From Celoporthe dispersa (Eukaryota > Ascomycota > Sordariomycetes > Diaporthales > Cryphonectriaceae): DNA of 64,000 nt. The notes under the pieces are model-generated. The model did not search any database. It worked only from the letters and a program-made list of their open reading frames with translations, and was not told the DNA's origin. Every line of letters starts with the position of its first letter. Within the stretch, counting starts at the first letter, position 1. Below, one piece after another: positions 39,917-51,956 of this stretch. Position numbers and translations under genes: made by a program. The DNA lies in contig WAID01000002.1 of the NCBI GenBank assembly GCA_016584495.1, forward strand, positions 1,612,001-1,676,000, in the 5' to 3' direction.

Positions 39917-39928
39917 GACCCTAACCCT
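39917..39928 (+). promoter_or_regulatory. Telobox-like element upstream of the mitochondrial-type gene
   Basis: GACCCTAACCCT lies about 130 bp before the ATG at 40057. It is the third identical copy, again on the + strand and 5' of a forward gene. Confidence 0.45.
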
Positions 39929-40056
39929 TGTTTTTATATACAATACGAAAATTTGTCAAGCTCAAGGCAAGCATAGGTCGCGCATCCTCACCACTGTGAC
40001 GCTTCGCCCACCATTTTTCCTGCTTGGCTACCTTCCTAGGTGCTGGTGTCGCGCCG

Positions 40057-41350
40057 ATGTATCCCACTCTGCGTTTGCTCTCCAGAGGGTACATAACTCG
40101 AGGTTCTCGCAGCAGCGCTTCTAAGGCCAAGGCAACAAGCCGCCCAGGCGCCCGCCGTGACCCGTTCTTCACAAACAACACCATCGAGAGCCCCGAGACG
40201 CGACGGGCTGTGAAGGCGCCGGTCAGTTTGACTTCAGCTACGGCGGGAGGAAGGGGAAGATGGTCACAACCCGTCGTCGATGAACGCGGGAAGGGTGCTC
40301 CGGGCGGTGGCTTCAACAGAGTGTCTCCGAGGAGGTTGACAGGACGGCCAGCAGAGGAGGGGGAGCGACTCCTCCTACCGGGCGAACAAGCTGCCTGGAG
40401 GGAGGAAACCATCGCCCTCGGGAGATGGGCTGCACAGCCGGGACCTTACTGCTCCGCCCGCGGCGTGGACGCCGCCTCGGGAGCAGGAGCTGGCGCGTAC
40501 GCTCGACCTCGAGGACGCCATAAGCCAACCACAACTGGACAAGGCTATCCAGGAACTGCTGCCCTGGAGGAAGAGGAATTCAGCTCACCTGACCAAGAAG
40601 AGGCTTGGCGAGCTGGTCAGGCAGGGCCAGGTCTGGAGGCTGTACAATCACATCATGGTGGAGCTGAGAGATATCAAGAAGACCCAGGACAGCATACACA
40701 AGATCATGACCCGGGCCTACAGAGGCATGCCGCCGATAGAGCGCAGGATCCACGAGGTCGAGAAGTGCATAGACCAGGCCGGCGGGGTCACGGAGCTGCT
40801 GCTCGTCTGCCAGTTCGCCGCGCTCGACAGCAGGACGTACTGGGCCGCTCGGAGGGCGTGGTCGTGGGCCAAGTTCAAGGACAGAGCCGCGCCGTCGGGA
40901 ATGAGGCTGGTCGCCCCCGTGGAGCCGAAGTGGACCGAGACCCCGTACGTCAAGGGGAGCAAGAACGCCAAGAAGAAGGCCAGGGCTGCCGGCAAGGAGG
41001 CCCGTGACGCCTCCATGTTCCCGACCAGGCTGGCGCTGTGGTGGCGGACCGGCTACCTCATGGCGAGGGAGCACAGCGGGGAAAGAGCAGACATGCTGTT
41101 CTCGCGGCTTCCTGTCGACCGCGAGGAGCAGTACAGGCCGTACGCGCGGGCGGTGGGATTTGCGCTGGCGGCGGAGCGGGTCAAGGCCGAGGCGGCCCTC
41201 TGCAAGCACCACAGGGGGCTGGCTCACATGATGGGCATGTACAACCACATGCTCGTCCGGATGTTGGACGGGGAGCTCAAAGCCCAGAGACGCCCGAGGA
41301 GAGCGGAGGAAGGAGGGACAGCAGGCGGTGGCGTGGGGGGCGGCGGGTAG
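40057..41350 (+). CDS. Conserved-looking protein of unknown function, probably mitochondrial (frame-broken N-terminal half)
   Basis: I cannot name the family. The N-terminus from ATG 40057 (MYPTLRLLSRGYITRGSRS) is basic and Ser/Arg-rich without acidic residues, like a mitochondrial presequence. The downstream part is continuous from about 40340 to the stop at 41348-41350. It reads as a helical, Trp/Lys/Arg-rich protein with LPWRKRNSAHLTKKRL, AYRGMPPIERRIHEVEKC, TYWAARRAWSWAKFKDRA and YNHMLVRML, ending in a Gly-rich tail. Between 40200 and 40340 the frame must change at least once. A GQFDFSYGGRKG stretch lies in a third frame, so two or more single-base errors are likely there. No intron is needed. 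A telobox-like element lies 130 bp upstream. Function is unknown. Confidence 0.7.
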
Positions 41351-41805
41351 GCCGGGGTGGTTATTCTACGCCATTAGGAATTATGCATTGTGGTTCTCGT
41401 CTGTGGACATGGTACCTGGGCGTCAGGAGCAGACTCTCGGACGAGGTGCCAAGTGCCTTTGGGAACGGACGGTTTGTATTATAGTAGGACCAGGTATTTT
41501 CTAGGCGAGGGATATGGGAGAAGCATATTCACCTCTGTCGGTAATGTAATCGGTAGCCAAGAAAGTGGGCCGAGGTCTCGACAAGGCAGAAAGAACTTGA
41601 CTGTATATATAAGGTATATACAACGAACCCCTCTGCATCCTATTGAATTTGCAGAGCCAATACCCTACAGGACTGTCAGCCTCAAGTGAAATCCTCACAT
41701 TGAAAGCCATTATTGCCTGGTCACCCGTCTTCTAGTCTACATCTAGGTCTGGCGTGGTATGTGCCGAGCCCTCCAGAGGCACACAACCTCCCCAGGCGCA
41801 TAGAT
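41351..41805. other. Convergent 3' spacer
   Basis: 455 bp separate the stop of the forward mitochondrial-type gene from the stop of the reverse AAA gene. Nothing else is seen. Confidence 0.6.
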
Positions 41806-44800
41806 TCAAGACCGGTGAAAGTCCCGCTGGGGATCCATCTCAGCATGATTGCCAGGCCACTGTTGACCCTGCGGGACACCTTGCTCACGCAGCACCTCAT
41901 TGCCCGCACGAGGATCCCTCCCCGCCGCAGGGAACCCCACGCCCGCGGCATGTTGCGGTGGGCCTGTCGTGGTGGGCCGCGAGGGTGGCATGTTGGTGTA
42001 GTATGTGTCTTGTTGTGGCTGTGGTGGTTGTGGTGGAGGGAACTGTGATTCGGCCTGGGGTGGATGGAACTGTCCAGACGACGAGGAGGGCTGGTAGCCT
42101 GGCTGTAGGTAGTTCGGATCTGGGCCACGTGGGAGGTATCCGCCCGGTGGCATGCCGGATCGCGGATCCAGTGCCTGCTGAGCAGACACCACAGGTGCGT
42201 GGTGGCCGTATGGGCTCTGTCTCGGTGGGGTGTAGGGCGCTTCGCGGTGTTGCTGGTGCATCTGATCGGCTTGGGAGGGGCCTGTCGGGGCCAGGTGACC
42301 TCGCTGGGCCGGGTTGATCTTGAAAGACTGCAGGGGCCTTTCCTCCTGGCCAGGAGGCTGGCTGGGAGGGTTCCCCCCTTGCTCTTGTTGACCTTCAGAG
42401 CCGCGACGGCTGCCTCCAGCGCCCGGAGGCCTCCCTCTTTGGCGTGGGTCTCGGCGTCGGTGCCGTGGACCGCCTTGAGGTACTCGATAAACTCCAGGTA
42501 GGCCCTGGACACCGTGTCCAGGTGGCCAACGGTCAGGTGGACCTTGATGTCAGGGCTGGCAGGCTTGAGGTCGTACTTGTGGCCCTCGGGCTGGGCGTCG
42601 AACTCGGCGAGGGCCAGCGCAGTCTGGCAGGCATTGCGGATCTGGCGGCCGTTCCACCTCGCCTTGCTGTTCTGTCGCCAGTAGTGGCTGACCAGCTGCA
42701 TGATCTCGACGTCGTCGATCTTGATCCTCCTTCCATTGTCGCGGTACCGTGCCCGGATCATGCCAAGGTTCAGCCTGAAGACTTTGCCGGTGGAGGCCTC
42801 ATTCAGCGGCGGATAGTACAGGCTCATGTGGATTCTGGAGGCGAAGGCCTCGTCGAAGTCTCCGATGCGGTTGGTCGTCAGGAACAAGATTCCGCTGTAG
42901 TACTCCAGGACCCGGAGGAAAACTGCTCATGCCATCGTTTGTATTAGTGTTTGCCGACGCGCAAGGACTGAAATGATACATCGAGTAATAAACTGGAAAG
43001 GTTGGTACGGACCTGCAACTAGTCCATTTCTCGTAAAATCCTCCCGCCGCCTCTCTGCGAGGAAGACATCTGCTTCGTCCAACAGGAGGATACAATCCCA
43101 CCTGTTGGCCAGGGCAAAATTTGTCTGCAAGGTCGACTCGACAGCTGCGGCGTCTGACCCAAGGTCACCTGTGGCCGAAGAGAGGCCGGTCAGCCGGTGG
43201 TAAGGCCCTGGCGCTGAGATATATCTGCACTCACCACAGGTAATCTGAAACAGTGGCTTTTGGAACCTCTCAGCAACTCCCTCTGTTTTGCGAGTGGTTA
43301 GAACACTCTTCTTTCAGTGGGATGAGAGGCACGAGTCGGACTTACCAGCCGTGGTCGTCTTCCCGACCCCCGGCGCCCCATGAAGGAGGATGATCAAGCC
43401 CTTTCCTATGATTATCAAGGTTCACGGGTCAGAAAACCGAACGGGCCCCCTTGAGAATATGCACAAGGCACGAGGGACTTGGCGTACCTTTGCCACGAAC
43501 AATGTCGACCTGCTCCTCTTGATACTTTTGCGATTCCTTATTCCGGAAGTGCTGGGAGATGAGCGAGAGCACCATGTCCTTGTGGCCCTCGGGAAGAACA
43601 AGTCGACCAAACGCACTGGGGTCATCATCATCCAGGTCGTCATCGCCAGGGGTAATACTCTTCTCAGCAGGGCTTCTGATCTCCGAAAGGTAAGCCAGGT
43701 TCAGTATCGCTAGAGAGAAAGAGAGAGATCATTAGTTTCGGGCCGGCATAACGTGAACAAGACGGGACCTGGTCATAGCAACATACCCCATGTGCGGTCC
43801 CGCAGCACGTAGCCGTACACAGAAGAAGCCATGATGAGCAGCTCCTTGTCCTTCAGCTCGTTATCCTCGGTGTGGATCTCGGCGAGATTCCTCGGAAAGA
43901 TGGCCACGGACGGCATCCTGTGGGGGCTGTCCTTGATCTCGGCCATGGCGCTGCTGATAAACTCTTGAGAGCGCTTGTTCTCCACGTCGGCGTCGTTGTA
44001 GACGGTTTCTCTCCTGCAGCAGTCAGCTGTACACTCCATTCCAGGATCGCCGGAGCTGTCATCGCTGGTGACCCCTATAAGTCGTGTGATTACTGGGGGG
44101 AGCCACTTGTTTTCCATGTTGATGATCCCTTCCTCGGTGTCAATCACCACCTGGCTTTCCACCTCGTCCCTGGCGTTAACTAAAAGATCACAGTTCACGT
44201 TAACAACACTGATTAAAGTTCAGCCCAGTAGAGAGTGTTGATCTGGCCAACCTACCCGTCAGACCAGCATAGTACATGTGCTTCACACCGGCCACATTAA
44301 CAAACAACTTGCCTCTCTCGATGAGGCTTTGCTCGAACTCGGCTACCCCACTGGAGACGGTGTCCTCTGACGCAGCACTGTCACTCTTTGGGTTGAAGCC
44401 CTGTGCGCTCAAGCCGCTCTGCACACGAAAGCGGAGAGGGTAGATAGGCAATGCCGTGATCATTCTTTCGCCATCAAACTTCCGGATAGAGAACAAGTTG
44501 GTGACTGGGCCGAGACGTTTGCCATCGAAGTCGACATGGACACACCGGATGAAGATGCACTCCGTCTTGAAGTTGTTGTCTGCTTCCTGGTAAGGTGTCC
44601 AGCGATCGGTGCCCCTGTGGCGTGAAGCTTTGACACGGACGACCTGGTACGCCTGCTTGCCGTCGGAATCGACGACGATATCCCCGATATCAAACAGGTG
44701 CCAGATATCCGAGAAACAGACTTTTTCGCAGCTCGGGCTCCGCAGGAAAAAGCCCGCTTAGGAGTAATGTACTTGTCTATGAACTCGATCAAGCACTGCA

Positions 44801-46403
44801 TATGCCCCAATGCTGTTTTAGGCTTGGTGTAGCCCACGGGATCGGGAACAGTACTCTCGTGTGCAGGTTTCGTATCGTCTAGTAGGGGGTTTCCATAATG
44901 TCTATATCAGCTGGGCTCGCATTCGGTATGCTGTCATTTTAGGGTAGGTGTATATATATGTGTGTGTGTGCGTGTGCGCGCGTGCACTTACCTGCCAGTC
45001 CCGTCTCGGTCCTCTGGGACAAGGGCAATGCTGTAGCCTCTCCATCTATCACTGCATCTTCTTTCCCTGGCTTGGCGTTCTCTGTCTGAAGATCTTTGCT
45101 GGCCTTTGAGAACCACTCCCGTATTCGAGCCTCGTAGTACGTCAACAATCGGAAAGGACGTAGCATTACGATGGAGGGATTCTCCGCCTCCTCGAGCCCA
45201 GCAAGCAAGTCTGAGCCGTGGATGACTGACAGCGTCTTGATGATCTGTTTGGAATGGATTCTGATCCGCTCGGGAAGAGGTTCCTGCCCGCTGTACTGTC
45301 CCGTCTGCGTGCCGACTTGTTTCGAAGCAGTATCCATCGCGGCTTGGGTCTTCGTCTTGGCCGGAGCTCTCGAAGGCATGACTGCAAAACTCCAGTAGAA
45401 GTCGCTGCTGATTTCGGGCTCTCCAACGAGAATGTCAATGGCAAAAGCCGCATCAGTAGGTGTGAGCCGAGCGGGTTTGAAAGCGCTCCACTCGAGGAGG
45501 CTCATCGTCGGTCTCGCGGACTTCTCTTTTCCGTCCACTTCGCTCACAGTAGCCTGTCCTTTTTCTAGGTTCCGTCTTTCTCGCTCTTCTGCCATTTCCC
45601 TTGCCCTTGCCTTCTTCTCCTTGTGCCTCACGTACCTCGCCTTCTGTCTGCTGAGGCGATCGAGCTCCCACTCAAAGTCTCCGCGCAGTCTCGCACGGAA
45701 GTAGCTGAAATCCCTCGAGGAGACGGAAGAGTCACTGCTCCACTCCTCGTCGTCCGACACATCCCATTGTGTAGGCGGCCCGAGCTTACGAGAGCAGATG
45801 GGACTGAGTGACGTCGGGGGACGAATACCTTTGCGTGAGCTAGGGTTCAGTCCTTCCCAAAATTTACGTTCATCCCACGTTAGGTCGTACTCTTGCGGAG
45901 TCCCAAAGCCCAGAGGATCGTGAATGAACTCTCTGACACAGGGTGGGAACCCAAGGTTTGTGAAGGACCCGTCTCCGATTAGTCCTTCTGCGCGTTCCTC
46001 GGCCATCTTGACATGTTTTCCTGCGAAGACGAGCCCTTCGGATGTGCTTCCGAAGCTCCTCGTCCTGTTTCAAGTCTAGGTCTCTGCTCTCACCTCTTGG
46101 CGCGGCGAGGTTCTCGGCGTTGCTGCTGGCCTCATTTGCAGCTTGTTGTTCGAGTTGGGCAAGTCTCTCCTGCAAGGCACGGATCTCGGATATCAGGTCG
46201 GAGGCGGGTTTCACTCCGGCATGAACGCTTGTGCTTTCGTCCAGGTCTGAGCGCTGGTGCGTGGATTCGTTGTGCTGGGGCTGTTGATCTTGTTCTTTGC
46301 CCTCATGGCTTTCGTTGGGATTGTTGTTGGCCGTTTGTGTGGTCGGAGCTTCGAGGTCAGAGACCAGCCGGACCTCATGCTGTTCACTCATGGCGGACGC
46401 CAT
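41806..46403 (-). CDS. Large AAA-family ATPase of fungal type (three frame breaks)
   Basis: Eight exons (46403-44992, 44878-44256, 44179-43787, 43709-43488, 43405-43346, 43282-43235, 43168-43013, 42925-41806) give about 1344 aa. The N-terminal 470 residues carry an acidic, Gln/Glu-rich start and a coiled-coil segment. A middle domain follows (GHMQCLIEFIDKYI, DIWHLFDIGDIVV, GVKHMYYAGLTG), of the kind found before the ATPase in many fungal proteins. The AAA module at about 880-1040 has Walker A GAPGVGKTTT, Walker B LLLDEADVFL and sensor 1 FLTTNRIGDFDEAFASRIH. The Pro/Gln-rich tail resembles no domain. The frame needs one base removed at 46016-46019, one added at 44747-44751 and one added at 42373-42378; all seven introns then fall in phase 1. 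The cellular role is not established. Its neighbours are HET and STAND-like genes. Confidence 0.88.
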
Positions 46404-47499
46404 TTGGATCCTCAAAGAGATGTGAATGCCGACAGCATACTACGGTAGTGTCCTGGCTGTGGGAGACTGACAATCTGTGCCGTCTCATCGGAAACGAGGG
46501 TGACTATTTCATTGATATCACCAGCAAGATCAGCTGAGAGCAACTGAGAAGCTAAACTACCTAGGTGAAAAAAAAAAAAATAAAAAGAAAAGGCAGAGGA
46601 CATGAGTGGACATTCTTCAGCTCCTCGTGAGATTCGGCCCGTAAACGTAAGCGTGAGCACACCTGCATGATAGGGTCCCACAAAGGATGGAGCATACGAA
46701 GAACGTGTTTCCAATCATGATGTTAGAGGCTGCCCAAACAAGCACTGGAAGACAGTGCTACTATGTAAATAGAGCGCCCTGCTTTGGTTTCACCGCCCCT
46801 GGAGCTGGCAAAGAGGGGGCGGGCACAACCCTCCTCTTATCAATGAGGCTGAGCCAGCTGATTTACAGTATTTCTCAGACCAATACTCTACTTGGGAACG
46901 GAGAATTTCCTTCCTCGACCTTTGTCCGAGACGAGAAATTCAGAGCACAAGAGACAAATTGCCCAGTGTGTAATATCGTATGGGTTTATCAAGTTTTTTT
47001 TTTTTTTTTTTAAATATATATATTATATGCTTCTTTTTCCTCACTGAAGCCGAGTCAGTCCTCAATAAGGCTGAGCTGAAGTTAACATCCGCATCTTTGA
47101 TTCCTCAGGGAACCCCACAAAGATCAAGCCAGCTGATCATACTTTACCGAGAGGGGAATAATTAATTCCCAACGACAGGCTGCTCGATCCTCCACACCGG
47201 GGTTCCGGCAACACTCTCACCCGCTCTTGTGAGGACTCTCAAGAAAGAGAAAGGAGACGAAGAAGGAGAGGCAGTAAGGAGAAAGAAGAAGAAGACCAAG
47301 ATTCTCGATCATGAAAGGATCCGCAAGGAACTACTGCATGCAAGGTAGAGCGGCCTGCTGATGAATGCCGGAGCTTATACGTGCTCCCGTCTAGCCGAGC
47401 CTACAGAGCCTCAAGGGAATCGACCTTGGTACCTCAACAACCCCGAGCTTGAGTATCTCTGCCTCTGGGTGGGGGTGCCTTAGTCAACCGCAGCCTCCG
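46404..47499. other. Divergent promoter region, AAA ATPase and STAND-like genes
   Basis: 1.1 kb lie between two start codons facing away from each other. An A-run (near 46567), a T-run followed by AT repeats (near 46986-47028) and a purine-rich tract (47235-47295) are visible. No gene is recognised. Confidence 0.6.
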
Positions 47500-49771
47500 A
47501 TGGACCGTTTACACCAGCACAAGCCGGATCTTCAACAGCAGTCTCTAGCCGTGGACTTCATTGACAACCACCTCGACAAATACCACCCGGCATTCACAAC
47601 ACCGCCGTCTCAGTATGCCCCATCTCTTGGTGGTTTCGTTGTTGTGTGTCCCACACAGTCGCCCCCATCTCTGACGGCCATGACGCCCTTGATACAAGAC
47701 GCAAACATGACGGCCAGCGCACAAGAGCCACCGCTGGCTGTGGACGAGTACATCCCTCCAAGACCACTCCCAAAGCCGACGGAAACCCTGGATTTCTGGG
47801 ACTTGTTGTTCCCTCGCGCCATGGAGTCGTTCAAAGAGGCGCACCCGATCGAGCCTGACGTTCTCATCAGGGCTGGCTACAGGATCCGGGACCAGAAGAG
47901 CTGGCTAGGTGTCTACGACCGGCTGGAAGCTGCCAAGCAGAGCTACAGCAACGTCGACAAGGGCTTCAGAGGCGGAGCTCGAAAGGTGTATAGAAAGCTG
48001 GCCGACAGTGTGGCACCACCGCTGTCCGGGGCACTGAAGTTCGTCCCAGACATCGACTATGTCACTCCCATCTTGGGGGCTGTTCAGGTTCTTCTAGAGG
48101 TGAGTCTTGTTGTCCTGTCTCTCGTGTCCCACTTGCATGTCGGGATCAGTAACAACTTGCTGAGTACCTCCTGCGATCAGGCGGCTAAAAAGGCTGCCAA
48201 AGTACGAGAGGCGATGCTCGGTGGCTTCGACGATATCGACACCATGCTCTCGCAGATCGAGCTTTTCCTCCACATATTCGTAGGAGACGAGAATATCGAG
48301 AAGGCCTCTGTCAGTCTGATTTCTGCGACATTTCATGCTATCGAATGTGTCATTGGGTTCTTTGCCAAGCATTTTTGTGAGCATTCCTAGACTATCGTCC
48401 AGTCTCCTTGAAATATGAATGCCCTGCTAAATAGTACCTAAACCATAGTGAGGAGAGCAATCTCTGCTACGCTCAAAGGCGTGGATTACCAGCAAGAGAT
48501 CACTACCAGTCTCAACGCCGTCAAGACCCAGAGCCAGTCTCTTATTCGCGAGGCAGACAATTCTGGGAAGTACGAGATCAGCATGGCGATGAGGGAAATG
48601 CTGAACCGTAGGTTATTATTTCCTTGAGTGCTAGTATCTGTATCTGTCATCTGTTGGGACGTCTTGCTCAGCGCACAAACTCGATTAGGGACGGCGTCAT
48701 ACAAGTCCGAGCTTCAGCAGATGCGTCAGGATCAACAGGTCCATTTTCAGGAGCATAGAAATCTCGTGAAAAGACTTCTGGACGAGTGTGCCATGCAGAG
48801 GGCGGCTCTCCTACACATAGGTACGAACTCACCCAGCACTCTGGGGTACAACACAGCTCTAACGCGTCGAAAAAGGATTGCGCCAGGACTACGACCGGGT
48901 GAACATGATGTACCAGCTCTCTCGCTCGCCCTCACCAGCCCCTCCCCTATCGACGCCGATGCCTATCGACTGGCACGTAGACCCACAGCACCTCCTCGAC
49001 TGGATCGACATCCCCGACCTCGTGAGCCACGACATGGAAAAGATGCAGGAGATGAGGCAGATACGGGTGCCATCTCACGAGCGCGCGCGGGCCGAGCAGC
49101 TCGTCCAGACCGGGCAGATACAAGAGTGGCTGCGCTCTCCGTCGTCCTCACAGCTGTTGATCCAGGGGAACTATGACGAAAAGAGGTATGTATCGGGACT
49201 CTCGCTGTTCTGCGTGTCTCTGGTGCAGTCTCTGGCCGAGATGGCCCCTCAGTTCCTCCACATTGAGTTCTTCTGCGGGCTCCATGTGGACACCGTCACA
49301 GACCGGCACACGGGGGGGTTCGCGATGGTTCGGAGCTTCATCTGCCAGCTGCTCTGCCAGTTCGACTTTGGCGAGAAGCTGTCCGCCTCCGTCGTGACGA
49401 GGGAGCTGGTTCAGGACGGCGATATCATCGAGCTGTGCAGGCTGTTCGAGTGGCTGGTGCACCTGCTGCCGAGCTATGTCGTGCTGGTGTGCCTCGTCGA
49501 CGGGATATTGTACTATGAGCGGCCAGAGTTTCTGGGGAGCATGGAGCACGTCCTGGTTACCGTCTTGCGGTTGTCATCGGAGCAGAGCACACATGCGGCG
49601 ATGAAGGTTCTTGTCACCAGCCCGACGAGGACCTGCGAGGAGGCAAGGAGGCCGTTCCCAGATGACCTCGTGGTTTCCATGGATGCGATAGGTCTACCAG
49701 GGATGGTTGCCAGTCAGTCAAGACTTGAGAGGCAGCTCGGGGAAGAGCATAGCGTTGTGGGGTATGAATGA
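47500..49771 (+). CDS. Fungal STAND/NACHT-related protein with degenerate P-loop
   Basis: Exons 47500-48099, 48181-48376, 48449-48607, 48689-48820 and 48876-49771 encode 660 aa in an intact frame. The N-terminal helical domain contains DFWDLLFPRAMESFKEAHP, GYRIRDQKSWLGVYDRLEAA, VAPPLSGALKFVPDIDYVTP and SVSLISATFHAIECVIGFF. This resembles the DUF7708-type N-terminus of fungal NACHT/STAND proteins. The second half keeps the order of an NTPase fold. A WLRSPSSSQLLIQGN strand stands where Walker A would be but lacks GxxxxGK[ST]; then come FFCGLH, MVRSFICQLLCQF and a hydrophobic strand VVLVCLVDGILYYE at the Walker B position. ATP binding is therefore doubtful. No WD40, ankyrin or TPR repeats follow. 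It may be a signalling or decoy component rather than a full receptor. It is divergent from the AAA ATPase gene. Confidence 0.85.
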
Positions 49772-50038
49772 TGTAACATGCGAAGAGAGAAGATAGGAAA
49801 TTGGGTTTATATATAATTGTCACATGGTAATCTTCACACAACACACTTTAGGAACAACCGGGGCTTTCTATTGGGGATGCTCCTTTCGACGTGACTTCTC
49901 ACCAGGTTGTTTATCCAGAAATGCCCTCCAAGAGAGTGATGCGTCGCTATGCAATCAAGGTATCCGCAGAATCCAGAAAAAGACACAGAGATCCAACCCA
50001 TCAGTCACAGCCTCACCCAAACAGCTCTCTCTCACCAG

Positions 50039-51956
50039 CTACATGGAATCCTCCATCTGTCGGGAGCGGGTTTTGAGGAAGCTGTCCCGCTCGGGCTTGC
50101 CGCCGCGCTGCTCGAGGCCCATGCCCCTCTCGACCCACTCCTGCGAGCCCATCTCCGTCAGCCGTGACAGCGCGCGGAAGAAGGCGAAGGCCTCCTCGTC
50201 GTTGGCGAAAAGCGCGGACCCTTTCAGCTTGAGGGCCTGCTTCTCCGGGTCCTCCATCAGGTCCTTGATGACCTGTGTGACCTCGGCGCTGTCCGACTCG
50301 TGGGCGGAGCCCTGGAGCAAGGACTCGGCGACCTCGTCCTTGGAGGTGAAGAGCTCGGTGAGCGGCTTGGCGGTGGTGAGGACCAGCTTGGCGTGCGACT
50401 CGTACACGGCATCGATAAACGTGATGAAGCGCCGCGCCAGGTCCCTCTCCCGCAGCGTCATCCCTGGCACCTCCGTGACGACAAAGGCATCGTACGAGCG
50501 TGTCAGCTCGATGAAGTCGGCCGCCGACTTTGGCTTCCTGATGAGCTCGTCGAAGGTGAACCAGGCGCACCGCCCGCTGACCCGTGGGACAAAGATCTCG
50601 CGACCCCACACGTGTTGAACTTCAGAGTGTGGTTCGGTGGTGTCGGGATCGCCCAGGAAGCGGAACCATTTCTCGGCGTGGTCGGCGGCGTGAGCGTCGA
50701 GAGGTGTGTGGTATACACCGGACGGTGGCCTGGGGATCTTTCGGTAGTCTGTTGGCGAGTCGAGATTGATGACGTGAAGCCTGCTCTTGAGCAGGTGGAT
50801 AGCCGGCACGAAGGACTCGCGCTGGATGCCGTTCTTGTAGAGCTCATCTGGATGTCTGTTGGAAGTAGTGACGAGCACCACACCGTGCGACATGAGCGCC
50901 TCGAGTAACCTGCGAACCTAGGAGTCAGCCGACGGTGGTGCTCGAGAACCAGGCGAAAAACATTGAAGAAAAAAAAAAGGAAAGAAAATAAAAAGAGGGA
51001 AGGGGAAAGGGGGCTTTTCTTCGCCTACCTCCGTAGAATCATGGCGTCTGCCACGTCGGTGCACTGGAACTCGTCGAAGCACAAGACGTTGCCGTGCTCG
51101 GCGATGTCTGCTGCGACGAGGGGCACAGCATCTATGTCGTTCCCGTGCGCCGTCTTCATGCGGTGCAACCGCCTATGTACGTCCTGCATGAAGTTGTGGA
51201 AGTGTATCCTCGTCTTGGAGCGGACGGTGCTGGGCAGGGTGTCGTAGAAGAGATCCATCAGCATTGTCTTGCCGCTGCCCACATCGCCGTATAGGTAGAG
51301 GCCGCGAGGGAGGTTTGTTGGTATCTCCCCGAGGGCTGCCTTCTTAGACCTGCCGCCACCGAAGAAGGAGAAGAGGGATTTCGACGGCTGGAGGTCATCG
51401 ACGCTGGGATGGACCACAGGTGGGGCGCTGTAGTGCCTGAGCTCGTCGTGCAGGTGCTGCAGGTTCTGTATTATGCCTGGCACGACAGGTGTTAGCTAGG
51501 GCGCCAGGGAGCAGAAAACACGGCCTCCTCTCTGGACCTGCCTCGCTGGTGAGGATCGTTCCTCAGGCGCCCCTCGGCGACCCTAAGGTCATACTCCTGC
51601 ATAGGCCCAAAGTTGTCACGGTTGACTGTCGACGAGGTCAGCGAAGGACTTGTGGCAGCAGCCTCCTCGCGTCTCCTGCTGCTCCCGGGCTGAGACGCAC
51701 CATTCTCGACTGTCGCTGAGGCCACCGAGGCCGGCCTCCTCTGCCCGGCGGCAAAGAAAGCCGGGAATGCGATGCGAGCTGCCGGTCTGGATGATAAGGT
51801 ATCCTTTGTGGCCAGCGTCCTCCCGGGAGAGGCACTTGTCTGCAGCAGCCTCCTCGCAGCTGTGGCGCGCTGCCTCTGGCCCCTAGATGCCACGCATGTC
51901 CGAGGTGTGGTGCATGGTCTCAGAGGAGGGGCAGCGCGGAGGGCGCATGTGCGCAT
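50039..51956 (-). CDS. AFG1: AFG1-family mitochondrial ATPase
   Basis: Exons 51956-51542, 51476-51029 and 50909-50039 encode 577 aa in an intact frame. The N-terminal 90 residues are Arg/Ala/Ser-rich, a probable mitochondrial presequence. The AFG1/ZapE ATPase core follows with LQHLHDELRHY, LPRGLYLYGDVGSGKTMLMD (Walker A, about 203), RIHFHNFMQDVHRRLH, LCFDEFQCTDVADAMILRRL (Walker B), VVLVTTSNRHPDELYKNG and the C-terminal FTFDELIRKPKSAADFIEL. Yeast Afg1 and human LACE1 act in the mitochondrial inner membrane on misfolded or excess respiratory subunits. The first intron (51477-51541) appears to use a GC donor: only GC at 51541-51540 joins the HQRG-IIQNLQHL sequence in phase. The second intron offers two AG acceptors; the distal one (exon from 50909) preserves the family sequence. 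Confidence 0.93.

Noticed and set aside
47353..47500. Upstream extension of the STAND-like frame from 47449
   Set aside because: The open frame there begins with TTG. The first ATG is 47500, and no family resemblance is seen before it.
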